Shown: positions 26,393-35,263, counted from the stretch's first letter. The stretch is 49,111 bases of DNA from Actinomycetota bacterium (GCA_003168255.1 PMSU01000105.1:1-49111), one strand, 5' to 3'. Numbers and translations are program-made. Notes: a model not told the origin generated them from the letters alone.

Positions 26393-26962
26393 TCAGTCCC
26401 GGGACCAGCCATTGAGGCGACTATGCCAGCTCACCATGATCCGGCGTGTTGCCTCGAGGCGGGCGGTCACCTGGTACCAGGCGACGCTGCCAGCACGTGG
26501 CCGGGTTCTGGTCCAGGGCAGGAAGGCACAGGACCACGGCAGATCATCGCCGTCAGCAAATCTGACCACGTATTCCTGATTGGAGGGGTAGACAGCCACG
26601 ACCTCGGCCCGCAGGGCCGAACCGGCAGGATGACGCTCTTTCAGCTCACACCACGCCTCGTCCGTCCCGTCTCTCCCCCAGGGGAAGCTGCGGCCACGGA
26701 ACCGCGGATCCAGCGGCCACAAACGGACCTGACCGGGCTGGTGCTGCATCACCTCGAAGTCAGACCGCATCCCCACTGCCGGCCAGGCATCAGCATCCCG
26801 CGGGAGCGTGAGCACATCCACGAAGCCCGTCAGGCCACCCGGCAAGCTGGCAAACAACCCGATAACTCCCGGCTTCGGAATCCAAACCACTTCACCCTGA
26901 ACCTTCGATCCCTCGGGCAGCAGCCGCCTGGCGGCTGCCAGATCACCGCTGAGTTCACCCAT
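26393..26962 (-). CDS. Protein with two S1/OB-like domains
   Basis: 189 residues. Residues 19-75 (GSKVQGEVVWIPKPGVIGLFA ... GFVDVLTLP) and 115-170 (GSALRAEVVAVYPSNQEYVVRF) each resemble an S1-type OB fold: G-x-V-x-G-x-V start, then a hydrophobic beta strand and a turn. S1 domains bind single-stranded RNA. It could be a translation- or RNA-related accessory protein. No neighbour defines its role. Confidence 0.6.
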   Translation of the reverse strand: MGELSGDLAAARRLLPEGSKVQGEVVWIPKPGVIGLFASLPGGLTGFVDVLTLPRDADAWPAVGMRSDFEVMQHQPGQVRLWPLDPRFRGRSFPWGRDGTDEAWCELKERHPAGSALRAEVVAVYPSNQEYVVRFADGDDLPWSCAFLPWTRTRPRAGSVAWYQVTARLEATRRIMVSWHSRLNGWSRD

Positions 26963-27487
26963 AACCGAAGTCTGCCACCCACAGCCGCACCTTCATAGAG
27001 ACGCGTCTGCGGCGGACACCTGGCCGAGGAGCCGCCGGGAGCAAATCCTTGGCTCCAAGCCACTCGTGTCCAGGTCGAGACCTCAGGCGCCGATCACGGA
27101 GAGCGAACGAATCACCGCCACCGACCCGCGCCCGGACCCGCCGATATGTACAGCGCTTTCTCATGATCAGCTACGTAGATGCTGGTAGAAGACTAATCTG
27201 CACCTGAAGGTACTGTAATCGAACGTATGAGCCTGCGATAATGCACGCGTGTTATGCCCGTTTTCGGCGGTTGAGACTGCTTGGAACCCTGACTTTTCCA
27301 TGACCTAGCGATGTCTTCGACCAGCGGAAACGTCAAATCGGGGCACACGCCCTCGCCCTGGTCACCGCTTGTGATCGGTCCAGCTCACGGGAACGTCACC
27401 TGTTCCCGTGTGAGGGGTCAGGGGCCAAGGGTCCGTGCCTCCGGTAGACGACGTGTCTCGGCGCGGGGGGCAGTGGTCATACATTCT
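26963..27487. other. Gene-free region with one hairpin
   Basis: About 525 nt with no credible CDS. CACGGGAAC at 27386-27394 and GTTCCCGTG at 27402-27410 form a perfect 9-bp inverted repeat (7-nt loop). Base composition drops in GC around 27150-27300, coinciding with the change to the AT-richer accessory block on the right. Confidence 0.5.
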
Positions 27488-28033
27488 CTACGGGATGTCC
27501 GGGGTCGCGCTTACGGGCTGGTATTCATCGGACAAGATAGAGTGAACGATCGAGTCTCGCCATGCTCCACGGGTGAACAGATGACCCCGGATGGTGCCTT
27601 CCTCGATCATCCCGGCTGAGTGCATTGTGCGCGCGGATGCGTCATTCACCGGACTTCGTGCGCCCCATATGCGATGCAGTCCCAATTCTTCGAAGCCGAG
27701 GCGTTCTAGCAGGCGTACGGTTTCGCTTCCCCGTCCCTTGCCCCATTGATCCGGGCGCAGGGCGAATCCGATCTGGGCACTCTGATACTCTCCGAATGCC
27801 AGCCGGGCGGCGCCTATTAGCTCACCGCTTTCCGCTTCCGCCACGGCCAGCATGTACACGGTGCGCGGGTCCTCAGCAGCGGACTCGATCGCGGATTGGA
27901 TGATAGCTTCTACCTGTTTCATGTCCCGGGGCTCAAAGCTAAGGTGCCTGGTAGCCTGCGGGTCGCCGTAGACCTTGTCGAGCGAGCTTGCGTCGTCCGG
28001 CAGCAGTTCACGCAGTTGCAAGGTACCGGTCAT
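27488..28033 (-). CDS. GNAT family N-acetyltransferase (RimJ/RimL type)
   Basis: 181 residues from ATG 28033 (MTGTLQLRELLPDD). An ATG 18 nt upstream is also possible. LRELLPDDASSLDKVYGDPQ, IGFALRPDQWGKGRGSETV (acetyl-CoA loop R/Q-x-x-G-x-G) and HRIWGARSPVNDASARTMHSAGM match the RimJ/L branch acetylating protein N-termini or small amines. The stop is at the left edge. Confidence 0.88.
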   Translation of the reverse strand: MTGTLQLRELLPDDASSLDKVYGDPQATRHLSFEPRDMKQVEAIIQSAIESAAEDPRTVYMLAVAEAESGELIGAARLAFGEYQSAQIGFALRPDQWGKGRGSETVRLLERLGFEELGLHRIWGARSPVNDASARTMHSAGMIEEGTIRGHLFTRGAWRDSIVHSILSDEYQPVSATPDIP

Positions 28034-28184
28034 GAGTTTAACGGGATGCATTTCCGCCCTTAGCTGGGTAGAGCCGCGGCTGGGGTCCGGCAGTAATTCT
28101 CGATTTCTTCCTGGAGCGTCTTGGCGGCAGCCGCATCAGAAGATGCAGCCGTGATCGCCTTATGAACGTTTACAACGCTTCCGA

Positions 28185-28751
28185 TCACACCGTGAATTCG
28201 AGGAACTGAGGATAAGAGGCAGGGTCTTCATTCGGTCCAGCCAGTCGCAGCGAAGAAGGCCAACCGCACTTACCATTGCCACCCTTAAAATAGACCAGGC
28301 CATCGGCTCCTATGCTTGACACATGGTAGAGCTGAAGCGTTTCGTGCGGTGTAATGCCTGGGACCTCCTTTCGCCAGACAGTTCGTCTTATCACCGCATC
28401 GCCGGTCTTCAGCTGAAGTTGACGGAGGGATTCAATTGTCCTTATGGCCAAGTGATGATCAATCCAAGCTGAGGCGAGGTACTTGGGCAAGCTTGAAGAA
28501 TCGGCTATCGTAACTGCTCCTAGGCTGCGGAGAAAGTTTCGTTGGCGCTCGCTCGCTGATTCTGGCGGAACATCTATGTCCCAAATCAGCATGATGTGTG
28601 CTTCCAACATCACGCCAAGAACTCCAGCTGGCTCATCGCCCCGTACCGTCAGCCCGAATTGATCACTTAGGGCTCGCTGCGCAGAAGTAGCAGGTCTGGT
28701 GCTCAATTCGAGTAGTCGCACGGGCTCTCGCCAGTCGGGATAAGTCGACAC
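28185..28751 (-). CDS. Hypothetical protein
   Basis: 188 residues, starting MSTYPDWREPVRLLEL. No domain is recognised. The C-terminus (ETLQLYHVSSIGADGLVYFKGGNGKCGWPSSL) looks like a folded beta region. GC content is lower than in the core genome, in keeping with acquired DNA. It shares the minus strand with the GNAT and TM-coiled-coil genes but is separated by about 100-150 nt from each. Confidence 0.6.
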   Translation of the reverse strand: MSTYPDWREPVRLLELSTRPATSAQRALSDQFGLTVRGDEPAGVLGVMLEAHIMLIWDIDVPPESASERQRNFLRSLGAVTIADSSSLPKYLASAWIDHHLAIRTIESLRQLQLKTGDAVIRRTVWRKEVPGITPHETLQLYHVSSIGADGLVYFKGGNGKCGWPSSLRLAGPNEDPASYPQFLEFTV

Positions 28752-28847
28752 TCTCTACTCAAACTCTCGCAGTGACAAATCGAACACCCTCAGGTCCACC
28801 GAGCCGATCCGGCTCGATCTCATGCCAAGCGTAAATCACAATAGCTC

Positions 28848-29510
28848 CTAGCGAATAGGCTCGTCCGGGTTCGGTCCGGTCCTTATCCACAAGTCGAGTT
28901 CCCGTGCTGCCTCAAGCGGCTCAGTGTTCTGACCAAATCGCTTGGTGTAATGGCGGTATTGGTAGTAGCGGTTGCCATGCCAGTCAGCCCACCGCATGAT
29001 CGGAGTCGACCTAGGCGCTTTGTCTGGCACTTCAGCCCAGAAGCTGTAGTAGATCCGGTTCTCATCGATGTAAGGCTCATCGCCGTGGTGACCGAACCCG
29101 ATAGTTCCCAGGCCGCTGTTCGATGGAACAACCATGCACCCCTCGACCTGCTTGATCGGGTAGGCGTGCGGTGCGCTCAAAGTCACCCGGCGGTTGAAGT
29201 TGTGACCAAGACCGGGGTGCTCCTTCTCTTCGACCATGACGAGCACCTGGCGAGCCTCATAATCTTCGCGGGCGATGCGCTCCGCATGTTCGCGCTGCTC
29301 GGCTTGTTCGCGAGTCTCCTTGCGGAGCCGGTCGTCTCTTGCCCGGTCTTCAGCTCGCTTGGCCGCGTCAGCTGCTCGGTCTTCGGCGCGCTTGTCGTCG
29401 TCATGGCGCCTGGCCGCAGCGCTCGTTTTGACCGTGACCCACCCAAGCGCGATGGTCGCAACAGCGAGCGCGGAGGTCCCGATGGCGGTCCAGTCGGCAG
29501 CGTCAAGCAT
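28848..29510 (-). CDS. Hypothetical protein with N-terminal TM helix and charged coiled coil
   Basis: 220 residues. A single TM helix (TAIGTSALAVATIALGWVTV) is followed by an EDRARDDRLRKETREQAEQR-type charged coiled coil (about residues 35-85), then a beta-rich domain (HPGLGHNFNRRVTLSAPHAY ...). This layout is common in accessory regions of actinobacteria and phages. The function is unknown. Confidence 0.6.
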   Translation of the reverse strand: MLDAADWTAIGTSALAVATIALGWVTVKTSAAARRHDDDKRAEDRAADAAKRAEDRARDDRLRKETREQAEQREHAERIAREDYEARQVLVMVEEKEHPGLGHNFNRRVTLSAPHAYPIKQVEGCMVVPSNSGLGTIGFGHHGDEPYIDENRIYYSFWAEVPDKAPRSTPIMRWADWHGNRYYQYRHYTKRFGQNTEPLEAARELDLWIRTGPNPDEPIR

Positions 29511-29738
29511 GAGGAGAGCATAGAACCGGGCTACGACACTTCTATCCGTCCGCGATCAGCGGCAGCGTGTCGTGGCGAGCATCGGTGGCTAGCGTGTCGC
29601 GCTAGGTGTTGGAGCTATCGAACTGTCATTCCAGTATGTGGTGGGATCCCGCTACCTGACTACCCGGGCGCTCTTCTTCAGCTACGAGCGCCGTGGGTCC
29701 ACCAGGCCCCATCAGCCTCCAGGAAGAAGGCAGATGTC

Positions 29739-30470
29739 ATGCCCCAGCGCCTGCGCGTGTTCGAGTTGGCCCACGAGCTCGGCGTCAGCATCCGTGTGAT
29801 CATCGAGGTCGCCGAGCGACTCAGGCTACCCGTGCGCCGAGGCGTTGCAGAGCTCACGCCTCGCCAGGAACAGCTCATCCGTGACGAAGTCGATCATGGT
29901 GGTTGGAGGACTCGCAAGCTTCGAGCGGAAGAGAAGCCCGAGTCGTTTGGCGCACTTCCTTCGATGCGCTATACAACCTGTGAATGCTGCGAATTCCCGT
30001 TCGCGCACAAGGCAACGGAAATAACTCAATGGTGTGAGTATTGCGCTCAGCACTATGAAATCGAGAACGAATCCGCGGATCGCGTCATCGCTCGCCTGGG
30101 AGATCACGAGCAACGTGTCCGTAATTGGTATCGAGCGGCCAAGAGCAAGGCCACTGAATATGAAGTTAGGATGAAGCAGGCGTTTGGGAGCCGTCAGAAG
30201 TGGAAAGCGGCGCTCGTGGAAGTAGCGCTGGGCCATGAGCCAACCCCTGACGGCAAATGCATCTGTGGTGCTAGGGAGTCACCATGCGCAACGATGCGGC
30301 TGTTGGAGTACGAGAACAAGGGAATTGCGCGAGAAGTAGAAAGGCTAAGCAGCCTTTCGCGCGAGGAACTTGACCGAGTGCTCTACCCTGATGAACCCTG
30401 GCGTATAGACCTAAGAGTCGATGATGACCCTGCCGCTGCAATGGGAACGAGTGGCAATCCGGCTGCCTGA
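29739..30470 (+). CDS. IF-2 N-terminal-domain-like protein with zinc-ribbon cysteines
   Basis: 243 residues from ATG 29739, preceded by AGGAAGAAGG. Residues 3-30 (QRLRVFELAHELGVSIRVII) are the IF2_N motif, normally at the start of translation initiation factor 2. CECC and CEYC (about residues 84-107), and later CIC with a further Cys, suggest zinc binding. The rest is helical and charged. Stand-alone IF2_N proteins occur on actinobacterial mobile DNA. The role is not known. Confidence 0.6.
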   Translation: MPQRLRVFELAHELGVSIRVIIEVAERLRLPVRRGVAELTPRQEQLIRDEVDHGGWRTRKLRAEEKPESFGALPSMRYTTCECCEFPFAHKATEITQWCEYCAQHYEIENESADRVIARLGDHEQRVRNWYRAAKSKATEYEVRMKQAFGSRQKWKAALVEVALGHEPTPDGKCICGARESPCATMRLLEYENKGIAREVERLSSLSREELDRVLYPDEPWRIDLRVDDDPAAAMGTSGNPAA

Positions 30471-30522
30471 AAATAAGCTATTATGCCCTGAGGCATGCTC
30501 CCTACAGTTGAATAGCACCTAT

Positions 30523-30978
30523 TCAATGTGTTGATTGGTCTCCATCAACTCCACCGACGAGTGCCCAGACCAGCTTCCCGCTCGAACCCTCTAGCCGATG
30601 TGTGCCCCATTCGGCGCACAAGGTCTCGACCAGGAGAAGCCCGCGTCCACTCTCGGCCTGGGGATCAACGTACTGAGGTTCCGGCTGGCGGTCATCCCCG
30701 TCCCAGACCTGGATGAGGACCCGTTCCTTGTCCGAGTACAGCCAGAGCCGAACCGGTGGCACACCTGGACGCCATCGGCCACCAAACCGGCTGCCGGTCA
30801 GTCCGGCCGAGACTCGCTGGGCATTCGTCACCAGCTCCGACACCACCAGCTCAGTCGCGTCTGTGAAGGTCTCAAGGCCCCACTCCCACAGTAGATGCTT
30901 GGTGTGAAGCCGGGCACACGGCACGGCGCTCGGCAACGCCCCCAGTTCCAGATAACTCCGAAGCGGCCAGTGATCCAT
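30523..30978 (-). CDS. ATP-binding anti-sigma/regulatory protein (HATPase_c_2)
   Basis: 151 residues from ATG 30978 (MDHWPLRSYLELGALP). ELVVSELVTNAQRVS is the N-box of SpoIIAB/RsbW-type GHKL ATPases, and VWDGDDRQP plus ESGRGLLLVETL the G1/G2 boxes. Streptomycetes have many such proteins acting as anti-sigma kinases or partners of DUF397/XRE regulators. Here no partner is adjacent; the divergent XRE gene at 31379 is a different class. Confidence 0.85.
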   Translation of the reverse strand: MDHWPLRSYLELGALPSAVPCARLHTKHLLWEWGLETFTDATELVVSELVTNAQRVSAGLTGSRFGGRWRPGVPPVRLWLYSDKERVLIQVWDGDDRQPEPQYVDPQAESGRGLLLVETLCAEWGTHRLEGSSGKLVWALVGGVDGDQSTH

Positions 30979-31321
30979 ATGCCCGTCTTGTTGCTGCTCG
31001 TGGTTGGAAGCAGGGCAGGCGTCGGAGACAGGCTCAGGACCAAGTCCAGCGTGGCCTTGTGATCCGTTGACAACGCCTGCCCTGCGGCTCATGACGACAA
31101 CCGGCTTACGGTGAGCCCAGGGTGAAGACCATCAGGCTGGATGCGCCGTTCCAGGGTCATGACGGCACTTCGGTGGCGCCTGCTGGATAGATCCCAAAAT
31201 GCTTGTTTCACGAATTTCTTCCCTATTTCCGAAATGCCCAGCCGTGCGCTAATCCGAAGGTCCGCCTTTTACCGACCAAGGCTTTCTCGGTTGCCCGGGA
31301 CGGTCCCACCGTCCTTGTGGT

Positions 31322-31355
31322 ACGTTTAGGACGTTTTAACCCCCGTCCTAAACGT
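31322..31355. promoter_or_regulatory. 12-bp perfect inverted repeat operator upstream of the XRE-Nudix operon
   Basis: ACGTTTAGGACG at 31322-31333 and CGTCCTAAACGT at 31344-31355, with a 10-nt spacer, 23 nt before the GTG at 31379. The 22-bp centre-to-centre distance is two helical turns, as for a dimer of dimers. A second hairpin GGACGGT/ACCGTCC lies at 31298-31314 and repeats the GGACG core. These probably bind the XRE protein itself. Confidence 0.75.
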
Positions 31356-31378
31356 CCCTGGCAGAAGGTGCGACAGTA

Positions 31379-32146
31379 GTGGCCGGTGAACGCAATGAAC
31401 GCCTGCGGGCAGCCATGTCAGCCCGAGGTGTTGAGGTCGAAGCTTTGGCACGGCATGCAGGGGTAGACCCCAAGACCGTGCAGCGGTGGGTTGGAGGACG
31501 CGTGCCGCACCCAAGACATCGGTGGAAGATTTGCGACCTGCTCGGCCAGGCCGAGGAGCACCTGTGGCCAGGCGTGGGATTGGGCGCATCCGGCGCGCAT
31601 CACACACCGGAGATCGTGGCGGCCTTCGCGCACCGAGCCGATGCACCATCGCAGCTGTGGTCCGGCATGTTGGAGCGGGTACGCACGAACCTGGATTTGC
31701 TTGGCTACGCCATGCTGTTCTTCCCCGAGCAGCACCCACAGCTCGCGCGGCTGCTGGAGGACAAGTGTGCCGGTGGACTACGGGTGCGGATCGCGCTGGC
31801 CGATCCGGACAGCGAGGAGGTAGCGGCGCGGGACCGACTGGAAGGACTCGGCGGGACGCTAGCAGGTCGGATTCGCTCGACGGTGCAGCATTTTGAGCCG
31901 ATCCTGTCCAACCCCGGTGTGGAGATCCGCTACCACGGAGTGCCGCTCTACAACGCTCTCTACCGCTTCGATGACCAGATGCTGGTGACGCCGTACCTGT
32001 ACCGGCTACATGGTTACCAGCATCCGCTGTTGCAGCTCAAGCGGCTCGGCCCGGCCGGGATCTTTGAGTCTTATGCCCAGCAGTTCGAGGCGATCTGGGC
32101 CGAGTCCCACTCGATCCTGGCGGCCAGCGGAGGCCCGCATGGGTAA
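31379..32146 (+). CDS. XRE-type regulator with C-terminal DUF5919-like domain
   Basis: 255 residues from GTG 31379. The N-terminal HTH RGVEVEALARHAGVDPKTVQRWVGG (16-40) is followed by a domain beginning around residue 90 (SGMLERVRTNLDLLGYAMLFF) with GGLRVRIALADPDSEEV and YRFDDQMLVTPYLYR, typical of the phospholipase D-like/DUF5919 sensing domain in actinobacterial HTH proteins. The last codons overlap the Nudix ATG by 8 nt, so the two are coupled. The perfect palindrome upstream indicates autoregulation. Confidence 0.8.
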   Translation: MAGERNERLRAAMSARGVEVEALARHAGVDPKTVQRWVGGRVPHPRHRWKICDLLGQAEEHLWPGVGLGASGAHHTPEIVAAFAHRADAPSQLWSGMLERVRTNLDLLGYAMLFFPEQHPQLARLLEDKCAGGLRVRIALADPDSEEVAARDRLEGLGGTLAGRIRSTVQHFEPILSNPGVEIRYHGVPLYNALYRFDDQMLVTPYLYRLHGYQHPLLQLKRLGPAGIFESYAQQFEAIWAESHSILAASGGPHG

Positions 32147-32609
32147 GCGGGTTGACTACTGGCACGACCGGGAGGCGCCAGCGGCCAACTCATTGGTAGT
32201 GGGGTCGTCCGCGGTGGTGATGAATAGTGAGGGCCACATCTTGCTCCAACGGCGCAGCGACTCGGGCAACTGGGCACTGCCCGGCGGCGCGATGGACATA
32301 GGCGAGACGTTCGCCCAGTCAGCTATTCGCGAAGTCAAGGAAGAGACCGGCTTCGACGTTCGTATTGAGCGGATTGTAGGAATCTACTCTGATCCGGCCC
32401 ATGTGTTCGCGTACGAAGACGGCGAAGTGCGGCAGGAATTTAACATCTGCCTCGCCTGCACGATAGTTAGTGGCGAGTTGCATGTCAGTAGTGAATCACA
32501 TGACGTACGGTTCTTCTCAATTGATGAGGTTGCTGGCTTGACCATGCATGAGTCGATTCGGAAGCGGATTGATGATTACCTAAGCAATGGGCCGCCGGTG
32601 CTTCGATGA
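32139..32609 (+). CDS. Nudix hydrolase
   Basis: 156 residues from ATG 32139. The complete Nudix box G50-x5-E56-x7-REVKEETG (64-71) is present, with substrate-side LLQRRSDSGNWALPGG before it. The family hydrolyses nucleoside diphosphates linked to other groups (NTP sanitation, ADP-ribose, NADH). It is coupled with the DUF5919-XRE regulator, a pairing seen repeatedly on actinobacterial accessory DNA. This suggests that a nucleotide-derived signal is sensed and degraded (inference). Confidence 0.9.
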   Translation: MGKRVDYWHDREAPAANSLVVGSSAVVMNSEGHILLQRRSDSGNWALPGGAMDIGETFAQSAIREVKEETGFDVRIERIVGIYSDPAHVFAYEDGEVRQEFNICLACTIVSGELHVSSESHDVRFFSIDEVAGLTMHESIRKRIDDYLSNGPPVLR

Positions 32610-32654
32610 CTGGTTGCATATATAAGGTGGGTGAGCTACTGGATTAAACGAATC

Positions 32655-32687
32655 ATCGCCCGGTCCCCATGTAGAGGACCGGGCGAT
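32655..32687 (+). terminator. Bidirectional-type hairpin after the Nudix gene
   Basis: ATCGCCCGGTCC and GGACCGGGCGAT form a perfect 12-bp stem with a 9-nt loop between the convergent Nudix gene and the minus-strand gene at 32742. There is no U-tract, but its position between convergent genes supports termination in both directions. Confidence 0.75.
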
Positions 32688-32741
32688 CTGTGCGAATGCC
32701 AAGCGGCTCGTTAGGGAGTCTCAGCTTCCAGCCGCTTGACC

Positions 32742-33269
32742 TCACGGTTTTAGGAGCGGGCGCGGGCCATCTTCTTCCGAGCGGTAATACTGCCGGACGA
32801 TCGCATCGAAGGTCTCATGGGACAAGGTGTCCCATTCGCCAGGAGCGATCGCCATCGCGTGGGTCGTCAGCCGATCCGGCGACCACTTCATGTCGTCGCC
32901 CATGACGGGTGTCTGAACCGTAAGCCACTGTGGTTCACGTGCCACCTGGGCCATAATGAGTGCCTGGGCTCGTAGCCAGTCCAGGAAGTCTGGGACACCG
33001 TCATACCACGCTCCGTCTACCCGGAAGATCAGAAAGTCCAGCAGAGCTTCCTGGATCGTCTGATAAACCATCGGGCGTGGATCGCGTATGTCTAGCGGCT
33101 CATCGATCCGAGTATCCCCTGGCTGAAGGTACACGGCTCGGCGTCGGCGGTCTTGAAAGACCATGCCGATCGAGCTGTCTGCCGAGGTGAGGTAATCGTT
33201 GCCGTCGTCATAGGCGCACCGACGGACGAAGCGCCAGAAGTCCTTGCAGAGTTCGGTGGCAGCGTACAT
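32742..33269 (-). CDS. Hypothetical protein
   Basis: 175 residues from ATG 33269 (MYAATELCKDFWRFVRRCAY), preceded by GGAGAGATG. The protein ends near the hairpin at 32655. DGNDYLTSADSSIGMVFQDRRR and PEWDTLSH-like phrases do not reveal a known family. GC is lower than in core genes. A longer start at 33335 is not needed. Confidence 0.6.
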   Translation of the reverse strand: MYAATELCKDFWRFVRRCAYDDGNDYLTSADSSIGMVFQDRRRRAVYLQPGDTRIDEPLDIRDPRPMVYQTIQEALLDFLIFRVDGAWYDGVPDFLDWLRAQALIMAQVAREPQWLTVQTPVMGDDMKWSPDRLTTHAMAIAPGEWDTLSHETFDAIVRQYYRSEEDGPRPLLKP

Positions 33270-33408
33270 GTAACATCTCTCCGTGATCCGGCAGGTGAGT
33301 CGGTTGACCCACCTGGAGACCACGGAAAGGTGCACTAATCCTGGTAAGTGTTCATAGTATTTGGTTGCTAAACGCGCGTGCTCCTATGTTGCAAGAGCGA
33401 CTATTTTA

Positions 33409-34104
33409 CTATACTACGGGAACTACATCGACCCTTTGGCGTGTCTTGATGTCATAGAAGAAGCCAATGGTTTCCCACTCGGACTGACTTACGAACCTCG
33501 TCAGTGTGCGGCCCTGATAATTGGTCTGGAGGGCATAACGGACTTGCTGCCGACCTTCTTTGGTGGTCCGTACGTACTTATTTTTGTAAAGCATTCCGTC
33601 AGGTATTGCCCGGGCCTCAGACTCGGGTTCCGCTGCGGGAGAAGCATACGTGTCGAGGTATTGAAGCAGAACTCTCATGGCCTGTCGAGCAACACGTTTG
33701 CGCACTGGATTATCCCAGTAATCATCGTACGAACGATCTTCCGGGTCACCCTTGCGTATGTTATTCCATTCCTTAACTAGAGCCACGGCTGCATGGTAAC
33801 GATCTTGCCGGCCAATGGTGCGGTAATTACCAAGCGCGAGCACCATATCTGCTAGCTTGCCCAGCTCGTGGTCTCCGCCTGCGGGCATGTCCTGCGTAGC
33901 GATTAATTCGCAAAGCCTGACCAGCTCTAGCTTGCGGGTGGCTTTATTCGGGCCGACGCCGTGCAGCGCGGGATGTTCCAAGATATGGGCCAGGTTCGCG
34001 GGTTCAGCGGCAGTAATCCCATACTGCCAGACGCTGGCTAGCTCCTTGACCAAGGCTTCACGGCTCTGCCGCGGGTCTGTTGGCCGGGTTGAGCCGGACC
34101 TCAT
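33409..34104 (-). CDS. Hypothetical protein
   Basis: 231 residues, start ATG 34104. The N-terminal two thirds are helical (SREALVKELASVWQYGITAA, LGKLADMVLALGNYRTIGRQ), and the C-terminal part is a small beta domain (YKNKYVRTTKEGRQQVRYAL ... SEWETIGFFYDIKTRQRV). No domain is recognised. The gene is followed by an AT-rich stretch (33340-33410). It lies at the left border of the ICE-like block and on the opposite strand from the transfer genes. Confidence 0.6.
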   Translation of the reverse strand: MRSGSTRPTDPRQSREALVKELASVWQYGITAAEPANLAHILEHPALHGVGPNKATRKLELVRLCELIATQDMPAGGDHELGKLADMVLALGNYRTIGRQDRYHAAVALVKEWNNIRKGDPEDRSYDDYWDNPVRKRVARQAMRVLLQYLDTYASPAAEPESEARAIPDGMLYKNKYVRTTKEGRQQVRYALQTNYQGRTLTRFVSQSEWETIGFFYDIKTRQRVDVVPVV

Positions 34105-34567
34105 AGTCCCTCGTCTCCTTCTACGTGTTTCCGGTTGCTTCCAGACCTTTCCAGTTCCTTCCAGCCGCCTGATATGGCGTTAGGTTAATCGCCTCCCTAG
34201 CTTCAAAAGTATGTGGGTAGCTGGACAACCGAGGCCGGTCGAACATCGAGCCAGGCAGTGCGACCTGGGGATCTCAATGGTGCGCCCGGTGTTGGTTGGC
34301 GCAGCCCATGCCCCGTGTGCGGCCCGGCTTGTCTTCCTTCGCGCAGCGGCCCCAAGTGGCTCCAAGCTCAGGGGCGAGCGCGGGAAGGCGCGGCGCGCAC
34401 GGAGTAGAGCCCCGAAGGAGCGCATGGGGCTAACCCTCTGGGCGCGTGTGCTGGCACTGGAAAGAAGATGTGCGGACGACACGACTACAGAAGGGGGCGG
34501 CCTACCGGCCGCCCCCTTCTGCCATCTCGCCACCAAACTCAACAAGATCATCAAGGGAGAACGATCA
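34105..34567 (+). other. 463-nt leader or ncRNA candidate region of the ICE block
   Basis: No credible CDS. The GC-rich segment 34320-34450 is full of short inverted repeats and ends in a very strong hairpin (34489-34520) directly before the first small transfer-region gene at 34568. It could be a structured RNA, an attenuated leader, or an origin region of the element. The sequence does not decide between these. Confidence 0.4.
34489..34520 (+). terminator. Very strong hairpin (14-bp perfect stem) in the ICE leader
   Basis: AGAAGGGGGCGGCC at 34489-34502 and GGCCGCCCCCTTCT at 34507-34520, with a TACC loop. It lies 48 nt upstream of the ATG at 34568, so it is either the terminator of an upstream small RNA or an attenuator for the downstream operon. 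Confidence 0.7.
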
Positions 34568-34849
34568 ATGGCTGGAGAAGTAGCCCGCTGGCGAGCCAAC
34601 GCGGCGGCCGAGCGACAACACCCACACGATCTGTCCGCTGTGCGGCGGCGGATGGAGCGGGCCGAAGCCGAGGTCATGGCCGTCGGGCACGTAACCCGAG
34701 GGGCGGTACATGAGAACGTGCTGACGAGCCTGGTCTGCGACCAGGCGGAACGAATGTCTCCGTCGGGAGCCGAGCTGTACCGGCTCCAGGCGCTGGCGGG
34801 GGCGATCGAGATGACCGAGGCCATCCGCAGTGTGCGGTCGAGGTGGTGA
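34568..34849 (+). CDS. Small helical protein of the transfer region
   Basis: 93 residues from ATG 34568, with AAGGGAGA 8 nt upstream. All helical and charged (DLSAVRRRMERAEAEVMAVG, SGAELYRLQALAGAIEMTEA). No family is recognised. It is the first gene of a closely packed run (34568-36299) with GTGA overlaps typical of an operon. Confidence 0.65.
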   Translation: MAGEVARWRANAAAERQHPHDLSAVRRRMERAEAEVMAVGHVTRGAVHENVLTSLVCDQAERMSPSGAELYRLQALAGAIEMTEAIRSVRSRW

Positions 34850-35070
34850 CCGTGATCATCGGCATCAGTGTTGTCATCGCGATGATCGTGTTCGTCGTCG
34901 TGGTCGCCACCGTTATCGCGTGCACCCAGGATTCGGGGGCTCAGGCTCAGGCGCGGCAGCTCGACCAGCGGGTTCATGCGGCTGAGCGGCAGATCCACGA
35001 GATCGGTGAGCGCACGCGGGCGTCGATCATCGCGGAGGCCAGGCGCCGCCAGCAACAAGGCGAGCCGTGA
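34846..35070 (+). CDS. Small membrane protein with cytoplasmic coiled coil
   Basis: 74 residues from GTG 34846, which overlaps the previous TGA (GTGA); in-frame GTGs lie at 34843 and 34852. A single TM segment (IISVVIAMIVFVVVVATVIA-like) is followed by a charged helix (ARQLDQRVHAAERQIHEIGE). Small spread/transfer membrane proteins with this layout are common in actinobacterial conjugative elements. Confidence 0.7.
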   Translation: MTVIIGISVVIAMIVFVVVVATVIACTQDSGAQAQARQLDQRVHAAERQIHEIGERTRASIIAEARRRQQQGEP

Positions 35071-35258
35071 GCGACAGCTGGTTCAAGGGCTCTCTGAAGC
35101 GCGTGCGCCAGGCCGTGCTCACCTTGCTCGTGGTGGCAGCGGGAGCGCGGCTGGCATGGACCCTGATCGCTCCGGTTGTGCCCGTCCTGGTAAGCCTGGC
35201 CGTCGTTATCTGCGTGTTGTGGGTGGCGCTGGGCGGGCGGATCACCAGCGGCAAATAA
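35067..35258 (+). CDS. Small membrane protein
   Basis: 63 residues, GTG start overlapping the previous stop by 4 nt. A basic amphipathic start (SDSWFKGSLKRVRQ) and two hydrophobic segments (AVLTLLVVAAGARLAW, VVPVLVSLAVVICVLWVALG). Probably a membrane component of the transfer module. The function is unknown. Confidence 0.65.
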   Translation: MSDSWFKGSLKRVRQAVLTLLVVAAGARLAWTLIAPVVPVLVSLAVVICVLWVALGGRITSGK

Positions 35259-35263
35259 AAGTC

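Noticed and set aside
25920..26579. Plus-strand open frame of 219 codons
   Set aside because: Low-complexity Pro/Arg/Ala composition, and it overlaps two more credible minus-strand genes.
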